Origin: Phoronis australis
Taxonomy: Eukaryota > Phoronida > Phoronidae
Length of the DNA stretch: 62,000 nt
Assembly (NCBI GenBank): GCA_002633005.1
Contig: NMRA01000527.1
Location: 1 to 62,000, forward strand
Reading direction: 5' to 3'
Shown here: positions 1 through 12,506 of the stretch, piece by piece
Position numbering within the stretch: position 1 is the first letter of the stretch
How the letters are laid out: each line of letters begins with the position of its first letter
Notes under the pieces: model-generated
Database searches by the model: none
What the model was told of the DNA's origin: nothing
Seen by the model: the letters and a program-made list of their open reading frames with translations, nothing else
Translations under genes and position numbers: made by a program

Positions 1-66
1 AGCCCCGCCATATTGAAATTCACTATCCCGCCAGACGGCAATCCGGTCTTTGGTGGACAGGAGTTC

Positions 67-80
67 AGCGCCACCTACAG
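67..80 (-). promoter_or_regulatory. CTCF-like motif
   Basis: On the minus strand this reads CTGTAGGTGGCGCT, close to the animal CTCF core (CCASYAGRKGGCRC). It is a single isolated match and could be chance. Confidence 0.3.
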
Positions 81-671
81 ATTCCATGTAGTGCGAATGG
101 GAGGTTTCAACCTACTGGCACAAACAGCGTTTTAACACCTTTTTGCCGCTATCATAATGCTGGCAAATTTCCATTCTTGTGCATGGGGGTGTACCAATGC
201 CTTACAAAAAAGCAAACCTCTTGAAATATCAATGGAAGGCCATCATGTTCCATATATTTCCCACTGTGAAGATCAAACAGTGGCACAGCCAGTGGCTGCC
301 ATTTATAAAGTGAGAGAATTTTGATTCCAAAATGTAAACTAAATTAGTAAACTTAACCTAATTAAATGATGGCAGGGACTGAGAGTGGGATTTATTCCCG
401 TTTTCAAATTAATGAATCGCTACAGTTGTAATGACTGAGTTTCTGTCTGTTGAATCTGAGTCAGGATCAAGCTGAAGTCACTTCAGGGCTCCTCCTACTC
501 TAGAGAACGCCAATATAAGAATTTCTAACACAGATTGTACCAAGAGTCACCAGAATTTATTCTGTTCCCACTCAGTTTTAGCCCATTGTGATCAAAATTT
601 TCAGACATTAATTACCTTAGTGTGCAAGGGCTCATATTCAAGTTTCATTAACTTGTGCAATTCAAAGCATT
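81..671. other. Non-coding stretch, nothing recognised
   Basis: AT-rich unique-looking sequence with no long open frame, no RNA gene and no repeat that I recognise elsewhere in the window. Confidence 0.5.
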
Positions 672-1055
672 AATACACAGTTTTAATACAGTATTAATAT
701 ACAGTTCTAATACATAGTATTAATATAAAACATCAATACCGTGTATTAATACACAGTATTAGTACAGAGCATTAGTTATGCAGTATTAATACCCAGTTAT
801 AATACACAGTTATAATATACAGTATTAATATACAGATTTAATACACAGTATTAATACCCAGTTATAATACACAGTTATAATATACAGTATTAATATACAG
901 ATTTAATATACAGATTTAATACACAGTATTAATACCCAGTTATAATACACAGTTATAATATACAGTATTAATATACAGATTTAATATACAGATTTAATAC
1001 ACAGTATTAATATACAGATTTAATACACAGTATTAATACATAGTATGAATATTAC
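672..1055. repeat. AT-rich minisatellite, 13-bp monomer with higher-order periods
   Basis: Monomers are 13 bp, mostly CAGTATTAATACC, CAGTTATAATACA, CAGTTATAATATA, CAGTATTAATATA and CAGATTTAATACA. Blocks beginning CAGTATTAATACC start at 781, 846 and 924, 65 and 78 bp apart, exactly five and six monomers. The left part (672-780) is more degenerate. The block thus has grown both by single-monomer and by multi-monomer duplication. Confidence 0.9.
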
Positions 1056-3423
1056 ACAATTATAAAGTAACAAATACATGTCAATCTTCTTAAGCAATGT
1101 GAAGATGCCACACAACAATCTTTATAAATAAAGCATTATAATTCTAGGAAACAGCTACTATGTTTGCCACTACATATTGCATAGTACTACTTTTCAATCA
1201 CCTACATGGACTGACATCTCTGTATCGGTTACGTTGTCTGTTCTCAGGGTTCCTGGCTTCTCGAGCGCTTAACAGGTTGAAGTCATGCTTTACAGTAGCC
1301 TCATTGCGTATTCTCTGCAAACATAAACCAAGGACACGTCACATGAACCACACCCAACCAATGAAGCCTAAATTTGCAGCACACAGCCAAATCACAAAGA
1401 ATCGGACATTATCGGAACTGTAGGTTGTGTTTCAGACTTACTATAGCATCAAAGTGTCCCATGATAGTAATAAGCATGTTCTGATGTGTGCTAACAGTGA
1501 CTAACACACAAACTAACAGCCTATTTATCTCAAAATTATAATCCATAAAAAACCATCAACACAAAATCGTGCACTACGTAAACATGGCACAAGCATTTGA
1601 CAGATAAGCAGGATTTGAATGAATAGAAATTACACTTATATGTCAAGTTGTTTGAAAAATTGAAAAATTAAATGTGGTAAAAAACATCTTGAAACTGATC
1701 AGCATTTGCGGATTTCCCATAGTCACTCACTAAAATTGAGCAACTGGTTTTACGGAATTTAGAACACTGAACACATCAAGGAGCTTATGGCATTTTTTTA
1801 AAATGAGATATGTAGCAAACTTATATGATGATGACAAACCATTTTCACACTTAGTCAGTATTACTTCATAACAACTCAATATCGAAGCTGTAGTTAACAC
1901 GAATCACCCTTTTACTCCCATAAAATCGGTCTCACGATTTCCCTTCCCACGATCACGGAAGTTTATTTTGATTATTTTACTGTAGATCATACCTATAGTA
2001 TTCATCACCCAAGTAAAGAAGGGAGTACAGCGTACGCCACTGAAGACACGTGATGCACAGGAAGTCAAGCGAGGTTTGCAATATCACCACCAGGTGACAT
2101 GCATGATTACCTGCTACTTGACCTCCATGTGAACAAGGAGCACCATAAAAAAGATCAATGTGACTTTCTTGATGTTTTGTTCTCTAGACATGGTAATTGC
2201 AAAAACAATTTGTTCTGGGTCTAAGAAGACCCTAACAAAGTGCTGAGAAGTGGCCAACACCAGCAGGATTTGTGCCTTTCGGAAGGAAAGAGTATGAGAC
2301 AAGGCGATTAACAACTCAAGTTGTGGGTTTCAAGTTTGTCTGCAGTGACATCACTTACATTACACTCTCCGGTGGACAACTCTTTAGAGCTGAATACTTT
2401 AAATATTTATTTCTGTAATTGCTGACATGTCAGCTTCTCAAAAATAAAATTGCTTGTGGCTTTCTAGTAGGAGTACAGATTTGTTAGGTTGGATCTATTT
2501 TGAGATATCCTGTATTAGCAAGGTTCAATTTTCTTAGAAAATGGTGTTATATCCCCTGCGCAGTTTTGATGTTTTGCAAAGTACTAAAGGAAATGCCAGC
2601 ACTTATGTCCACCAAAAATGGTCTCCTCGCGATAATTCACATTACTGTCACTTTGAAAAATATGTGAAACAGAAAGTAAAAATGTCGAGAGTGAAAATAT
2701 TCAGTATTTTTGGAAAACTTTAAATCAAATACTCTTTAAAAATTTAGTTTTTAACATGTGCTTTTGCCGCTTTGTACTGCAATGGACTACCCTCAGTTTC
2801 AATGTTAATTATCATAATAAGTGGATTATTTCATTAACCACATGGCGACGATCGTAATCCCTCTTATAAGCAGGTTACTTGAAGGATTCTTGCAACTTCG
2901 TAATTCAACCCTGGGCAAGACGATACTAGTGGGATTGTAGACGAGTTTACATGTAAATAAAGATGAGAACTTATCGCGTATCGAGTTAATGGGTGTTATG
3001 AATATTATTAGATTAGTCATGTCAAACTACATGAACGGTAATTCTTTACTTATTTCAAACAAAACAAATTAAATATATTTGCTTGATAATCGAGGTTTGC
3101 CAAATCAGCTAAGCCTACAGACTTGGTAGTTGACGGGTGTGCGAAATCATCTGGGTATATAAAAGAATCGTGTGCTGCCCAGTGTCCACGGGTGAATTTA
3201 ACGAAATACAGACTACACGTCACCATTGCAGTCCCATTATCAGCAAAAGGACAGTCTCGAATTACACAGCGACACTTGAATCTCACTGTATTTACCCACA
3301 ATGCCGCAATATCCGCCAAGGACTTTTGAAGCCACTAGCTTTCCCGCCATTGGAGTTCCACATGCTCTTTGTAGTTGTTGTCTTCTTTACAAGAGTTTCT
3401 GCACTACTATATTCACCCCTCCA
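1056..3423. other. Non-coding stretch, nothing recognised
   Basis: Several open frames of 60-134 codons, some overlapping on both strands, none with recognisable domains. No RNA gene or clear repeat seen. Confidence 0.45.
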
Positions 3424-3624
3424 ATGCCAACCAAGTACTACAGCTATGCTGTGGGCTGCAACTCTAGCAAGAGCAAGTTGGATGCACTTAACAAAGATCT
3501 GTGGATACGCGATGTTATGTTCTTCGCCTTCCCAACATTAATCAAAGACAAGAAAATGCGGACCCACTGGATAAAACAAGTTTGTCGGGTTAATTTTCAG
3601 CCAAACAGGATCCCCCCCTCTTGA
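3424..3624 (+). pseudogene. Truncated THAP-type zinc-finger fragment
   Basis: Reading from the ATG at 3424, the frame gives MPTKYY, then SYAVGC, later FFAFP, then THWIKQVCRVNFQPNR. This order (Met-Pro, Cys pair, F-x-FP, conserved Trp, R-x-NF-x-P) is that of the N-terminal THAP DNA-binding domain, found in THAP proteins and P-element-type transposases. At the first zinc-ligand position (four residues before AVGC's Cys by family spacing) there is Ser (AGC) instead of Cys (TGC). The frame stops at 3624, before the C-x2-H half of the zinc site, which I do not find in the neighbouring frames. A splice donor instead of a true end cannot be excluded. Best read as a decayed domesticated or transposon exon. 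Confidence 0.45.
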
Positions 3625-5896
3625 AGATATCCTTTCAATTCCAGTACTTTTGAACGGTTGAAATTGCAAATATTTTCTCGGTCATACAGTACACCTCGAC
3701 GGTTTCCGACATGACCTGTGAAAATGTAGCTGACACTCCAAAACGAAGCATGGCTGTTCTTATCTCATGGACAAAGGAGAGTTCTATCACTGCGTAATTT
3801 GTGACGATGCCATTAAATTATTTCATCATGTTCTAATATAAGAGTACTTCACCCTATCATTGGTGAAACAGCCTAGTGGGCATATGACTCTGAGTGATAC
3901 AATCCTCATCCAGTTCACCCCTTTATCACAACAGCATGAGATATCCTATATAAATAGATGAACTAAGTAATGAATATACAATGTTCAGACCTTATTAACA
4001 TTGTTAAAAAGGTGTACATTACTAGAAGTAATGACAGGGCTTTGCGTTGACATTTCCCAAAGAACAAAACTGACTGTGTGTGAATTAGGTGAGGCAAGAC
4101 ATTCCATCCAAGTAGCCTCGGGCGAAATATGTGAGGTGTGATATATTATTTTTCAAAACAGTCTCTGGTGCACGAAATGAGGTGAGTGTTATAAATACAT
4201 GGAGAGCTAATGTAGTTTGAATTCATCTTTTTTGCTTCGTCAGAGAGTAAGACAGGAAGCGAATGATTTTTACCCCCAACACAAAGCTCTGATAGAAGGT
4301 ACATGACAAGAGGTGAGAATGACTTTTTAATGACATCCTTCCCACAACACAACAATAAGTCAGGATGTCGCGTTAAACGGGTCTAATGGGAGACAATTCA
4401 TTTTTGACATTTCATTACAAAAAACGGGATATTCTATTATCCAGTATGACAAAAGGAATCTTAGCTTGTGTTTTGTAATAGGAAATGGCCCAGTGCATTG
4501 TAATCAGGGATCAGTGCCTCAGTGGCATAATTTGATACCTGATTACTGATATATGATACAGAAACCCAACTGCAAATTGTTTTTTGTAACAACTGCTTGA
4601 CCATGAGAGGGGAAGGTACCCACATTCATGTCTTTATTTCCATCACTCAAAAACTAGAATTCTTTAGTTTTTGGTATCTGTTAATAGCAGGCGACCAGTC
4701 GTAGCACCACCAAAGAGCTATAGGTTAAAGAACAAGCTACGTGGCCACATAGGTGTAGACAAAAAATCTTGTTGTCACTATGAAAAATGGCGGATACCAC
4801 CGGAAGATGTCATTACAATATTGCGTAGTAAACAAAAACATTACATATACTTCCAAAAGTTCTCAAGCAGGGTGGTAGGCTAGCCAAGAAGAGGCGGTGA
4901 AAATAAATCATCACTTGTGACAGTGGCCTGTAGCTCTCAAAGCAATGCATTGACCTTTTTGTCGCAGTTAGTCACAAAATTCAAACACAACTTTTGTGCG
5001 GCTGTAACCATTAAGTAACCATCCTGAGCGGACTGAAAAATGGCTGTAAGATGAAAACACCTCACATCAAGACAACCAACCATTAAGACTGCAAAATTTC
5101 AAAAATCCAGCACAGGCAGTTGAAAATAAAATGGCCAGTACAGAGTGGGTAAATTGTCGACGCGTTAACTCGTCCATCAGAAAAGTCTATAGCTAAACTG
5201 ATGCTGAGCATTCAATTTGCATATGCTTGACATAACAAATATCCTAAAGTATCATTGGCCGTATTAGCAAAATACCATAACACCCCGGATACAAGTCATA
5301 ATAGACCTAATTCACGTGGCGGACATTAAAATCCAAAGCGAGGCTCACTGCGATAAACAAAGCGGAAGTTGACATTGCGTGAGTTAAATAGCCGGTCTTT
5401 CGAGTCCAATCTGGATATTAAATTTTTTAACAATGTGTCGACAATTAACAATAGAGACGTAGAAAAATACATTAGAGAACAAGTTAAGGCACCAAAGGTT
5501 ATCTGACGAAAGGGTTTAATTTTTTTCGGAAAACTTGGTTCGAAACATGAAAAGTAAATATGACCAAATTGCGGCAATCGTAGCGTAACGGATTAGATAT
5601 AACGCTGAATGCAGAGTTATGTTTCTTCTTGTAAATTGTTGATAAAAATACTTTTTACACGAACCAGGTCATCTGCTCGTATTGTTGATGACTTGAAGAC
5701 ATGTTCGACAGTGGTCGCTGTCATGTGCAATTAGTCAAATCTGGTTTAATTTGTTGATCAAGAATATTAACATCAAGCATAGCCTGATCCTGGTGAGGAA
5801 GACACTCACTGGGACTAACAGTTGATTTGTCATTGATCTGAAAGAATAATTGATGTTATTATATATATTTTTTATTAAAATAAGGTTTGCGCTCAG
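3625..5896. other. Non-coding stretch, nothing recognised
   Basis: Short unrecognised open frames only; no RNA gene or clear tandem repeat. Confidence 0.45.
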
Positions 5897-6021
5897 TAAT
5901 GCTAGGACCTACACTAGGACCCAGCTAAAATCTAGTCAAAGTCACGCGTTCTCATTTAAAATACACGGAAATATCTCACACAATCTCGCGAAGTCTTGTT
6001 TTTGGCGAGGTCCTAACGTCA
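5897..6021. mobile_element. MITE, family 1, copy A
   Basis: About 125 bp with inverted ends TAATGCTAGGACCT and, reverse-complemented, TGACGTTAGGACCT. Its interior (CTAGTCAAAGT, TTTAAAATACACGG, GAAGTCTTG) matches, in opposite orientation, the element at 14725-14850. It ends about 65 bp before the hAT-like element. No coding capacity. Confidence 0.6.
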
Positions 6022-6086
6022 ATGAACTGAATGGGAGGCAGGTCACAAATGATGATGTAATGATTTACATAGCCCCAACATCTGAC

Positions 6087-8495
6087 CAGGGCTCGATACA
6101 ATGAGCTGCAAGAAATGCGAGTTGAGATTTTGCCAGCTCAAATCATGTCGCAAAATGCGACCTGGAATTTCCATCGAATGCGAGCTGAGTTTTCACACTT
6201 CTCGGCAGATACCTGGCAAATATAAAGCAACTCGTGTGAATCCGACCATTATTGGGTTGTTGCCAAATCAAGTTCAAAGTTCCGAGAATAGCGCTCCCGA
6301 TGACTTGTCAACATGTCGCGTGAACATGAGATAATGCAGAATTGATTTTAGATGCGTTTCATTGGCTAATATTTTTGGCTACTTATGCAAATTTCTGGAT
6401 GCGCTGAAGAAAGTTTCGCACCACGGCATAACACGTGATAATATGTCACATAACAGCGGTGTTTCTACTAACTCTTAAATGATTAACTTACAAAATTTTG
6501 TGGTGGAAAAGCATATTTATTTTTCACGTAAGATGCCCTTATTATCAAATATCCACGGCAATATCCTTGATATCTCACTGCGACACTGGTCGGTCTTGTT
6601 GTTAGCGCGCAAGCGGACTCGTGGCATACAATCGTTACCTGGAAATGTGCGTCTCAGCGTCTTGTTTTTTTATCGCAAAAGACACATGAAAATGACCACC
6701 CTATTAATTGCCAAAGGACAACCACGTCTACTACAGGCTCAGTAGTTTTTGAGTCGCCAAGAAATCCTCAAACCATTTAATTGTTTCTAGGTCTACGTAC
6801 GCGACATACATGTATGAGTCGTCTGTCACATGTTGTTGCCAACGTAAAGTGCAGGACTACTCCAGTGATTGAAGTGCATGAACTCAATCGAGCGCACCAC
6901 CCTGCTGCACATCAAAAGAGAACAGCGACAGTCCTAAATGAAAGTGTATACCGGCTTGGCTCTGTTAAGCACCCGGGTGCCAATGGTATATTTGACAATG
7001 AACTTAAAAGTTCCCGGTGGTTATAAAATAACCGTTGTTTAACGATATTCCCCAGGACCGAAGTAGCCCAAAACTGATATTTTCGTGTTCCGATGGTCCC
7101 CAGGTCGATGTTCACTAGGTCTGATGTTCTATGCCCATAGCCAGCTATTCGCAACTAAATGGGGAAAAGCGAAATTGTTCTTCTCTTCAGGCACCCCTTG
7201 CCAATTTTTCGCTCCCAGGACCACACAGTAAATTAATTTTCAGACTCAAATAAATAGAAAGAATCTTGCTCCGGCTGAAGTGAGCCATTAAAACAAAATT
7301 ATTGCGGGTTGCTAAAGAGGTACAGTGTAGGTGGTAAGGATAGCCAGAAAGTTTGCCTCGCAAAATTGTATTATAATAACACTTCTTACTATTGCAGTCT
7401 TTCAATATCTTACTACCACTCTCAGGTTAACGACAATGCTCACGCATGCGCCTACTCCCTACCTTTGAAATGTTTCATAATAAGCGCTCACTGCTCTACT
7501 AAGCGTTCTCCTCAACTTTTGAGAATTTCCAGTTAAGCGCCCACAGTTCAGGCTAGCGCCCGTCATAGCGCACTACAAACGACCGTGCATGGTTCGAAAT
7601 TGACACGCAGCCTAATCCCTAGACAGTGAGTCACTGTCATTTTACAACAAATTCAGTTTTCAAAAAACATATTTTCTCAATACGTAAAAACCAAACCCTG
7701 GCTTTGTTTTATACCTCCGAAAGAAAGTTAACACTAGTGACATGAGTGTCGTTATGACTGACTTATGTTTCCCGTACCATGGAAAGTATTGGGCAGCAAA
7801 CTTGAATTACCCGATGGAAACCCGGACGGAGTTGGGAATTATTTCGAGGCTTTTCATTTCATGAAAAATTGTTGAGTATGTAAACAGCATAAATACCACA
7901 TTTTTTGGAAATTTGCACTGAAGTGTTCCCGACCATCCGAATACGTCACTCGGTTAGGACAACGGTTCACTGAATTTTTTTCGACAAGATGGTTTTCAAA
8001 CGTCAAGTTGCAAAGTTTGGGCTGAGAACAAAAAATGGAAGGAGTTTGCACTCGGAGTTAGTTCAGACCTTGATGACAGTCATATAGCAGGTCAGACCTA
8101 GCAAAATCACGGATACTTTTCAAAGAGTATCCCTTTCCACATTACAAACTTAGCTACTCGAATACACGTATCGGTTAGACAGCACTGATTCAACTTTCAC
8201 TTGGGTAACTAGTCTTGCGCTCTAGAGCCTTTCAATGGTGGTCGTAAAGAACAGAACAGTACCGCTGCATGTAAGAACTCATTTCTTTAACCAGAAATTT
8301 GTGACTATTTAACGTCGCAGGTAATCTTAGAAACATTTTCTCGATGATCTAAAAAATCAATTTTGGCGCCTAACAATGGCGGGAAAATTTCGCGACCTGG
8401 CATTTATGAATGGAAGCTGGATTTTGAAAATGCGACCTGGGATTTTTGCTACATCGCAAAATGCGACCTGGCGATTTTAATAACGTCGGGCCCTG
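6087..8495. mobile_element. Non-autonomous hAT-like DNA transposon
   Basis: The 5' end is CAGGGCTCGATACAAT and the 3' end is the inverse of CAGGGCCCGACGTTAT. CAGGGCTCGA-type ends are familiar in animal hAT elements. CTGAC directly precedes the 5' end and directly follows the 3' end, a 5-bp duplication that is shorter than the 8 bp expected for hAT. Both ends carry subterminal palindromes built on GTCGCAAAATGCGACC. No interior frame resembles a transposase. The extra 3' end at 9216 matches the 5' end 10/10, so the element or its duplication may reach that point. Confidence 0.5.
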
Positions 8496-9292
8496 CTGAC
8501 CTGTATGTGTTCAGCACCCACAGACAATGAATTACCTAGGTGAGGTTATGTTGATATAATTCACAGTTTCCTGACCATCCGAATACGCCACTCGGTTAGG
8601 ACAACGGTTCACGGATTTTTTTTCGACAATATGGTTTTCAAACGACAAGTTGCAAAGTGTGGGCTGTGAACAAAAAATGGAAGGAGTTTGCACTCGGAGT
8701 TAGTTTAGACCCTTAACGACTTTGGTGACAGTCATATTTCTTTAACCTGAAATTTGTGACTATATAACGTCGCAGGTAATTTTTTATCTAAACATTTTCT
8801 CGATGATCTAAAAAATCAATTTTGGCGCTGTTGTGATTTAATACACAGGTTCTCATGCAGCCTAATTTTACTCCTATGAAAGCTTGAATACACGCTTGAG
8901 ATGAAGATCCACAGACGCAGACGTCCTGCGTGCAGCAGGGCCACACAAAGAGAGAGCCCTCATGATTCCCCAGTCACGTGACATACTAGAACTTACAACA
9001 TCCGGCCACTGACGGAAACCCACGGACGAACACGAACACACGAGACAACACGAAAGAAGAGACCACACAAACCAACATTTACAACACCGTCTAAAAATGG
9101 CGGGAAAATTTCACGACCTGCCATTTATGAATGGGAGCTGGATTTTGAAAATGCGACTTGGGATTTTGTCTAGGTCGCAAAATGCGACCTGGCGATTTTA
9201 ATAATGTCGAGCCCTGCTGACCCGTATGCGTTCAGCATCCACAGACAATGAATTACCTAGGTGAGGTGATGTTGATAGAATTCACAGTTTCC
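7931..9292. repeat. Imperfect tandem duplication of the hAT-like 3' end and flank
   Basis: Unit 1 is 7931-8571 and unit 2 is 8573-9292; both start GACCATCCGAATACG and end ATTCACAGTTTCC. Both contain the transposon 3' end (8495, 9216) and the same roughly 75 bp beyond it. Unit 1 has 196 bp (8086-8281) missing from unit 2; unit 2 has 262 bp (8829-9090) missing from unit 1. The duplication therefore came after the transposon insertion. Confidence 0.8.
8829..9090. mobile_element. 262-bp insertion in the second unit of the duplication
   Basis: Comparison with the empty site in unit 1 (GGCGC|CTAACAATGG) defines the insert. It starts TGTTGTGATTTA and has TTTACAACA near its other end, a short imperfect inverted repeat. 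No clear target duplication is seen. The interior is unlike the flanks, GC-richer, and has an open 64-codon minus-strand frame of unknown nature. Confidence 0.5.
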
Positions 9293-11560
9293 ATATTATA
9301 AGTTATGATTTCTCGTTTCTTACCTCATAAACAATGCCCCAGAGTGAGCGTGTCTCGAATTCTTTGAATTCCGCCTCCATATTTAGCCAGAATTAAGTCT
9401 AAAACGTTGATTCTCACATTCCTATCATGCCCCTAGTTGTGAGTAAAACAACCAGGAGGAAACAACGAAACAGAAACTGGGTCAAGAAGAGATTTAACTA
9501 GTAACAAGTTGCATTTCCAAGATTTTCCAAATCGAAACACACGAACCGGAAATACATACAACTACCGGAAATTAAAATGTGTAACTTCCAAATAATTAGA
9601 CCGACACTCACAAAATTGACTGAAAAAACGTGAATCATTTGCTATGACCCATAGGATAGATTGTATTTAACCAGCGAGCAAAATCTCATAAATTATATTA
9701 TTGAGATGATTGATAACAGTTGAGATATTACACCAAGATATTGCGCTACCTATTGGTGATAATGTAAATCACCCTTCGCAGTTTCATTCGGGGGGAAAGG
9801 ACTTGGGAGTCCAACCTAGGACCGATATATTACTCCCAGATCCAACTTAATGACGCCTTGTTGCAGGCACTTAAGAGTATAAAAATGAATCGTGGAAACC
9901 GCTCTTATTTTATGGATTTCCTTTACTCAGTGACGATAGAGTCACCAGCCCCCTTTGTGCCAGGACTTCCAATCATCGGACCAACAGCTGATAGTTGGGG
10001 ATCTAGCCGGTAGGCCTATCAGTGGTAACCCACTGTTCTGTCACAGTCACGAGTATAGTATGGTTCTGTAGACTCATATGGGGAGTGACTCACTGAAAAT
10101 CATCAATTCCAACAAAATTAGACTAATTTTTCAATCCTTTTTGGAGCTCTTTTATACTTTTTTAAACTTTCAAAGCTTTAAGTCCGTCCCTGTTTTGCCT
10201 AAAAGCTAAAATCGACTAGACATTTTACTTGAAGATCTCAAAAGTCTTATTGTGATATAGGACTCTAGTTCAGAGGTCATAGGCAATGCTTATATCCTCA
10301 GTTATCCAATTCGCATTTCAAGCGGTTGACCAACCCTAATAGAGTTTTCTTTTGTGAGATGAATTTTGTGAGAGTAAAAGGGCAACTCCTCATTTTTGTT
10401 GCCAGTTTACTCGGCTTATACTCACTAACAGCCAAGGCGCGCGCTGATCAAGGTAAAACTCTTGCCGTGCAAAAATCGATGTTGACAGCCATGTATGTTT
10501 TCTTGCGATCAAGGTCATAATTTTCTCGGTCAGGTGACCTATAGTTTGCATGCTGTAGGGGCAAAACTTTTGTAAATGTATTTACAATTTATTATTTACA
10601 GGTATACTGTTTCCAAAGCCGGATATACTTTATTTTATTAACGATCAAACAGTGACTCGGTTGAGCACCACTTCCATTACAGGAGACTGCCAGTGGGTCG
10701 CCGAATAGTTCAGCCCCATTTTCGAAAAATATAAATTTCTTGGTAAAAAAATCTCTCAGAAATTTATATTTAGTGAAATTTTTATTAGCAAATTTCAGGA
10801 GGTGTGGAGTGTGCCAGTTGGCGATTTCATTAAAATTACAACAGAGCATTTTGCATTCCCAACGGCAAAGTAATGAGCTCTAAAAAGCCGAACTTGTACC
10901 ACGGTGGAGCAAGTCTGGCGAACCCGGCCCTGGCCGGGGTAACTCTTCAGTCCAAAAATATCCAAACATTAGTTACATTACTTGTATGCATGAGAGCATA
11001 ATTCGGAGGAAATGGTCACCGAATGAGGTCAGTATTTCTGAGAGCCCCGCCATAAACCAGTTTTCTAAATCATCCAAATCGCCGTTCTGGAGATCCCAGC
11101 GAAAAAAATCACCTATTCGGAAAACAGAGAAGGCATTTTTAAAAACTAGAGAAAATTGACTTATCCGTTAAAATGCTAGGTTCTGGTGTGTATACAATTT
11201 ACTACTAAAAAGAAAAACAGTAAGAACTGATGAAAATGCGAAGTTTAAGGCACTCATGACGTACATAAATAGGAATCGTGACTTATGCGCATGGCTCATA
11301 GGCCTGTATGGGAAACACTTCAATGAAAAATATTCTCCTGTAGCCTTAAGCTGAGTTTTAATCCTTCAGACATTTGTGTACTATAGGCCTCACATTGGCC
11401 TATTTAGGCCCATGCGTTAATAGCATACAGACATATTACCTGTGCTAGCTTCTTGCCGAGTGTGTAAACTGTGTCGGCCTTTCAGTGTGGACCTATTTTA
11501 CAAGTGCTTGAGCCGTGTTCATGGATCATGGGTGCAGGGCCACGTTCATGTGCCGTATTG
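9293..11560. other. Non-coding stretch, nothing recognised
   Basis: No domain-bearing frame, RNA gene or tandem repeat seen. Small hairpins occur (for example TGGGAGT and ACTCCCA around 9810-9840) without further context. Confidence 0.45.
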
Positions 11561-11700
11561 CTTCGTATTGCAGGAGGGATCCAAGGTTTTTTAAACGGGG
11601 TGCTAGGATTAAGGATTTTTTTAAAAAGGGGGTCCAAGTCAACAATTTGGAAATTCTAGGTTGAGCTAGGGCTCCGTCCCCCTTTGACCCCCCCCCCCCN
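11561..11700. repeat. Decayed repeat with GGGGT-rich end, stopping at an assembly break
   Basis: Contains GGATCCAAGGTTTTTTAAA and TTTTTTTAAAAAGGGGGTCC, which look like the ends of hAT-type repeats (compare 30813-30944). A C-run and a single N at 11700 mark a contig join. Confidence 0.3.
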
Positions 11701-12506
11701 TCAGTTCCGATCCGCTTATGCATTGCGCTGAGCCAATAAGGGCAGACCTATGTCATAGCTTTAAAAATAACAAATCCACGATATCCATAAACGTTGTATA
11801 CCACGTACAAACCACCTTCGACATCACGGCGATTAAGGTTAGCCCAGTTTATTTCGACTGAGTTTTACTTTTGGATTCCTTGTGGCGCATTACAATCCAA
11901 TGACCCGCGGCGGCGAAGTTGGAACTGACAGATAAATTCATCGTATAAAATCCGAAAATTTTTACCTCCACGACAGTTAGACTGTGCCAGAACGTAACGC
12001 TCCCAGTACAGTCGGTGATGTCTGTGGGTTCAGATAAATTAATTCTATGTTTTAATTTGGCATCACACGTGAAAGACTACATCATAAGCGCAACTCATTT
12101 CAGCAGCAAATTAGCACAAATTCATTGGCGGAGGACGTGACCAGGGCCCATGGCAGTTAAATTTTACTCGAGACTCTACTCGAAAACTGTTAACAATTAC
12201 TTCACGTGAAAATGTCGATAACTCATACCGTCCCACCCGGTTGGTCAATTTTAGAAGTAGAGTTGCGAGAAAAGTTTGATGGTTACTCCGGACCCGTAAG
12301 TAACAGACGAATAGGACCCTCTTGACGCATGAACGGTAATGTTTGGCGAACGACTTGCGGAATGCAGCCCCGGTAAATGTTGGGTGTGTTAACAAAAGGT
12401 GGCGCTCGTGAATTTTCTGCAAGGATCCTTGGCAGTGCAATAAGCCTACAGCGACGCTAATGTAATCGTCTGGTGTCAAGCGGAAATCAGCTGTTTGGGA
12501 TCCTGT
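11701..12506. other. Non-coding stretch with one unrecognised open frame
   Basis: A 155-codon minus-strand frame (12111-12578) is among the longer ones in the window, but I see no domain, and its start lies in MITE sequence. I do not call it a gene. Confidence 0.35.

Noticed and set aside
3137-3541. 134-codon plus-strand frame
   Set aside because: Overlaps the THAP-like frame in a different phase; only the THAP-like frame has family residues.
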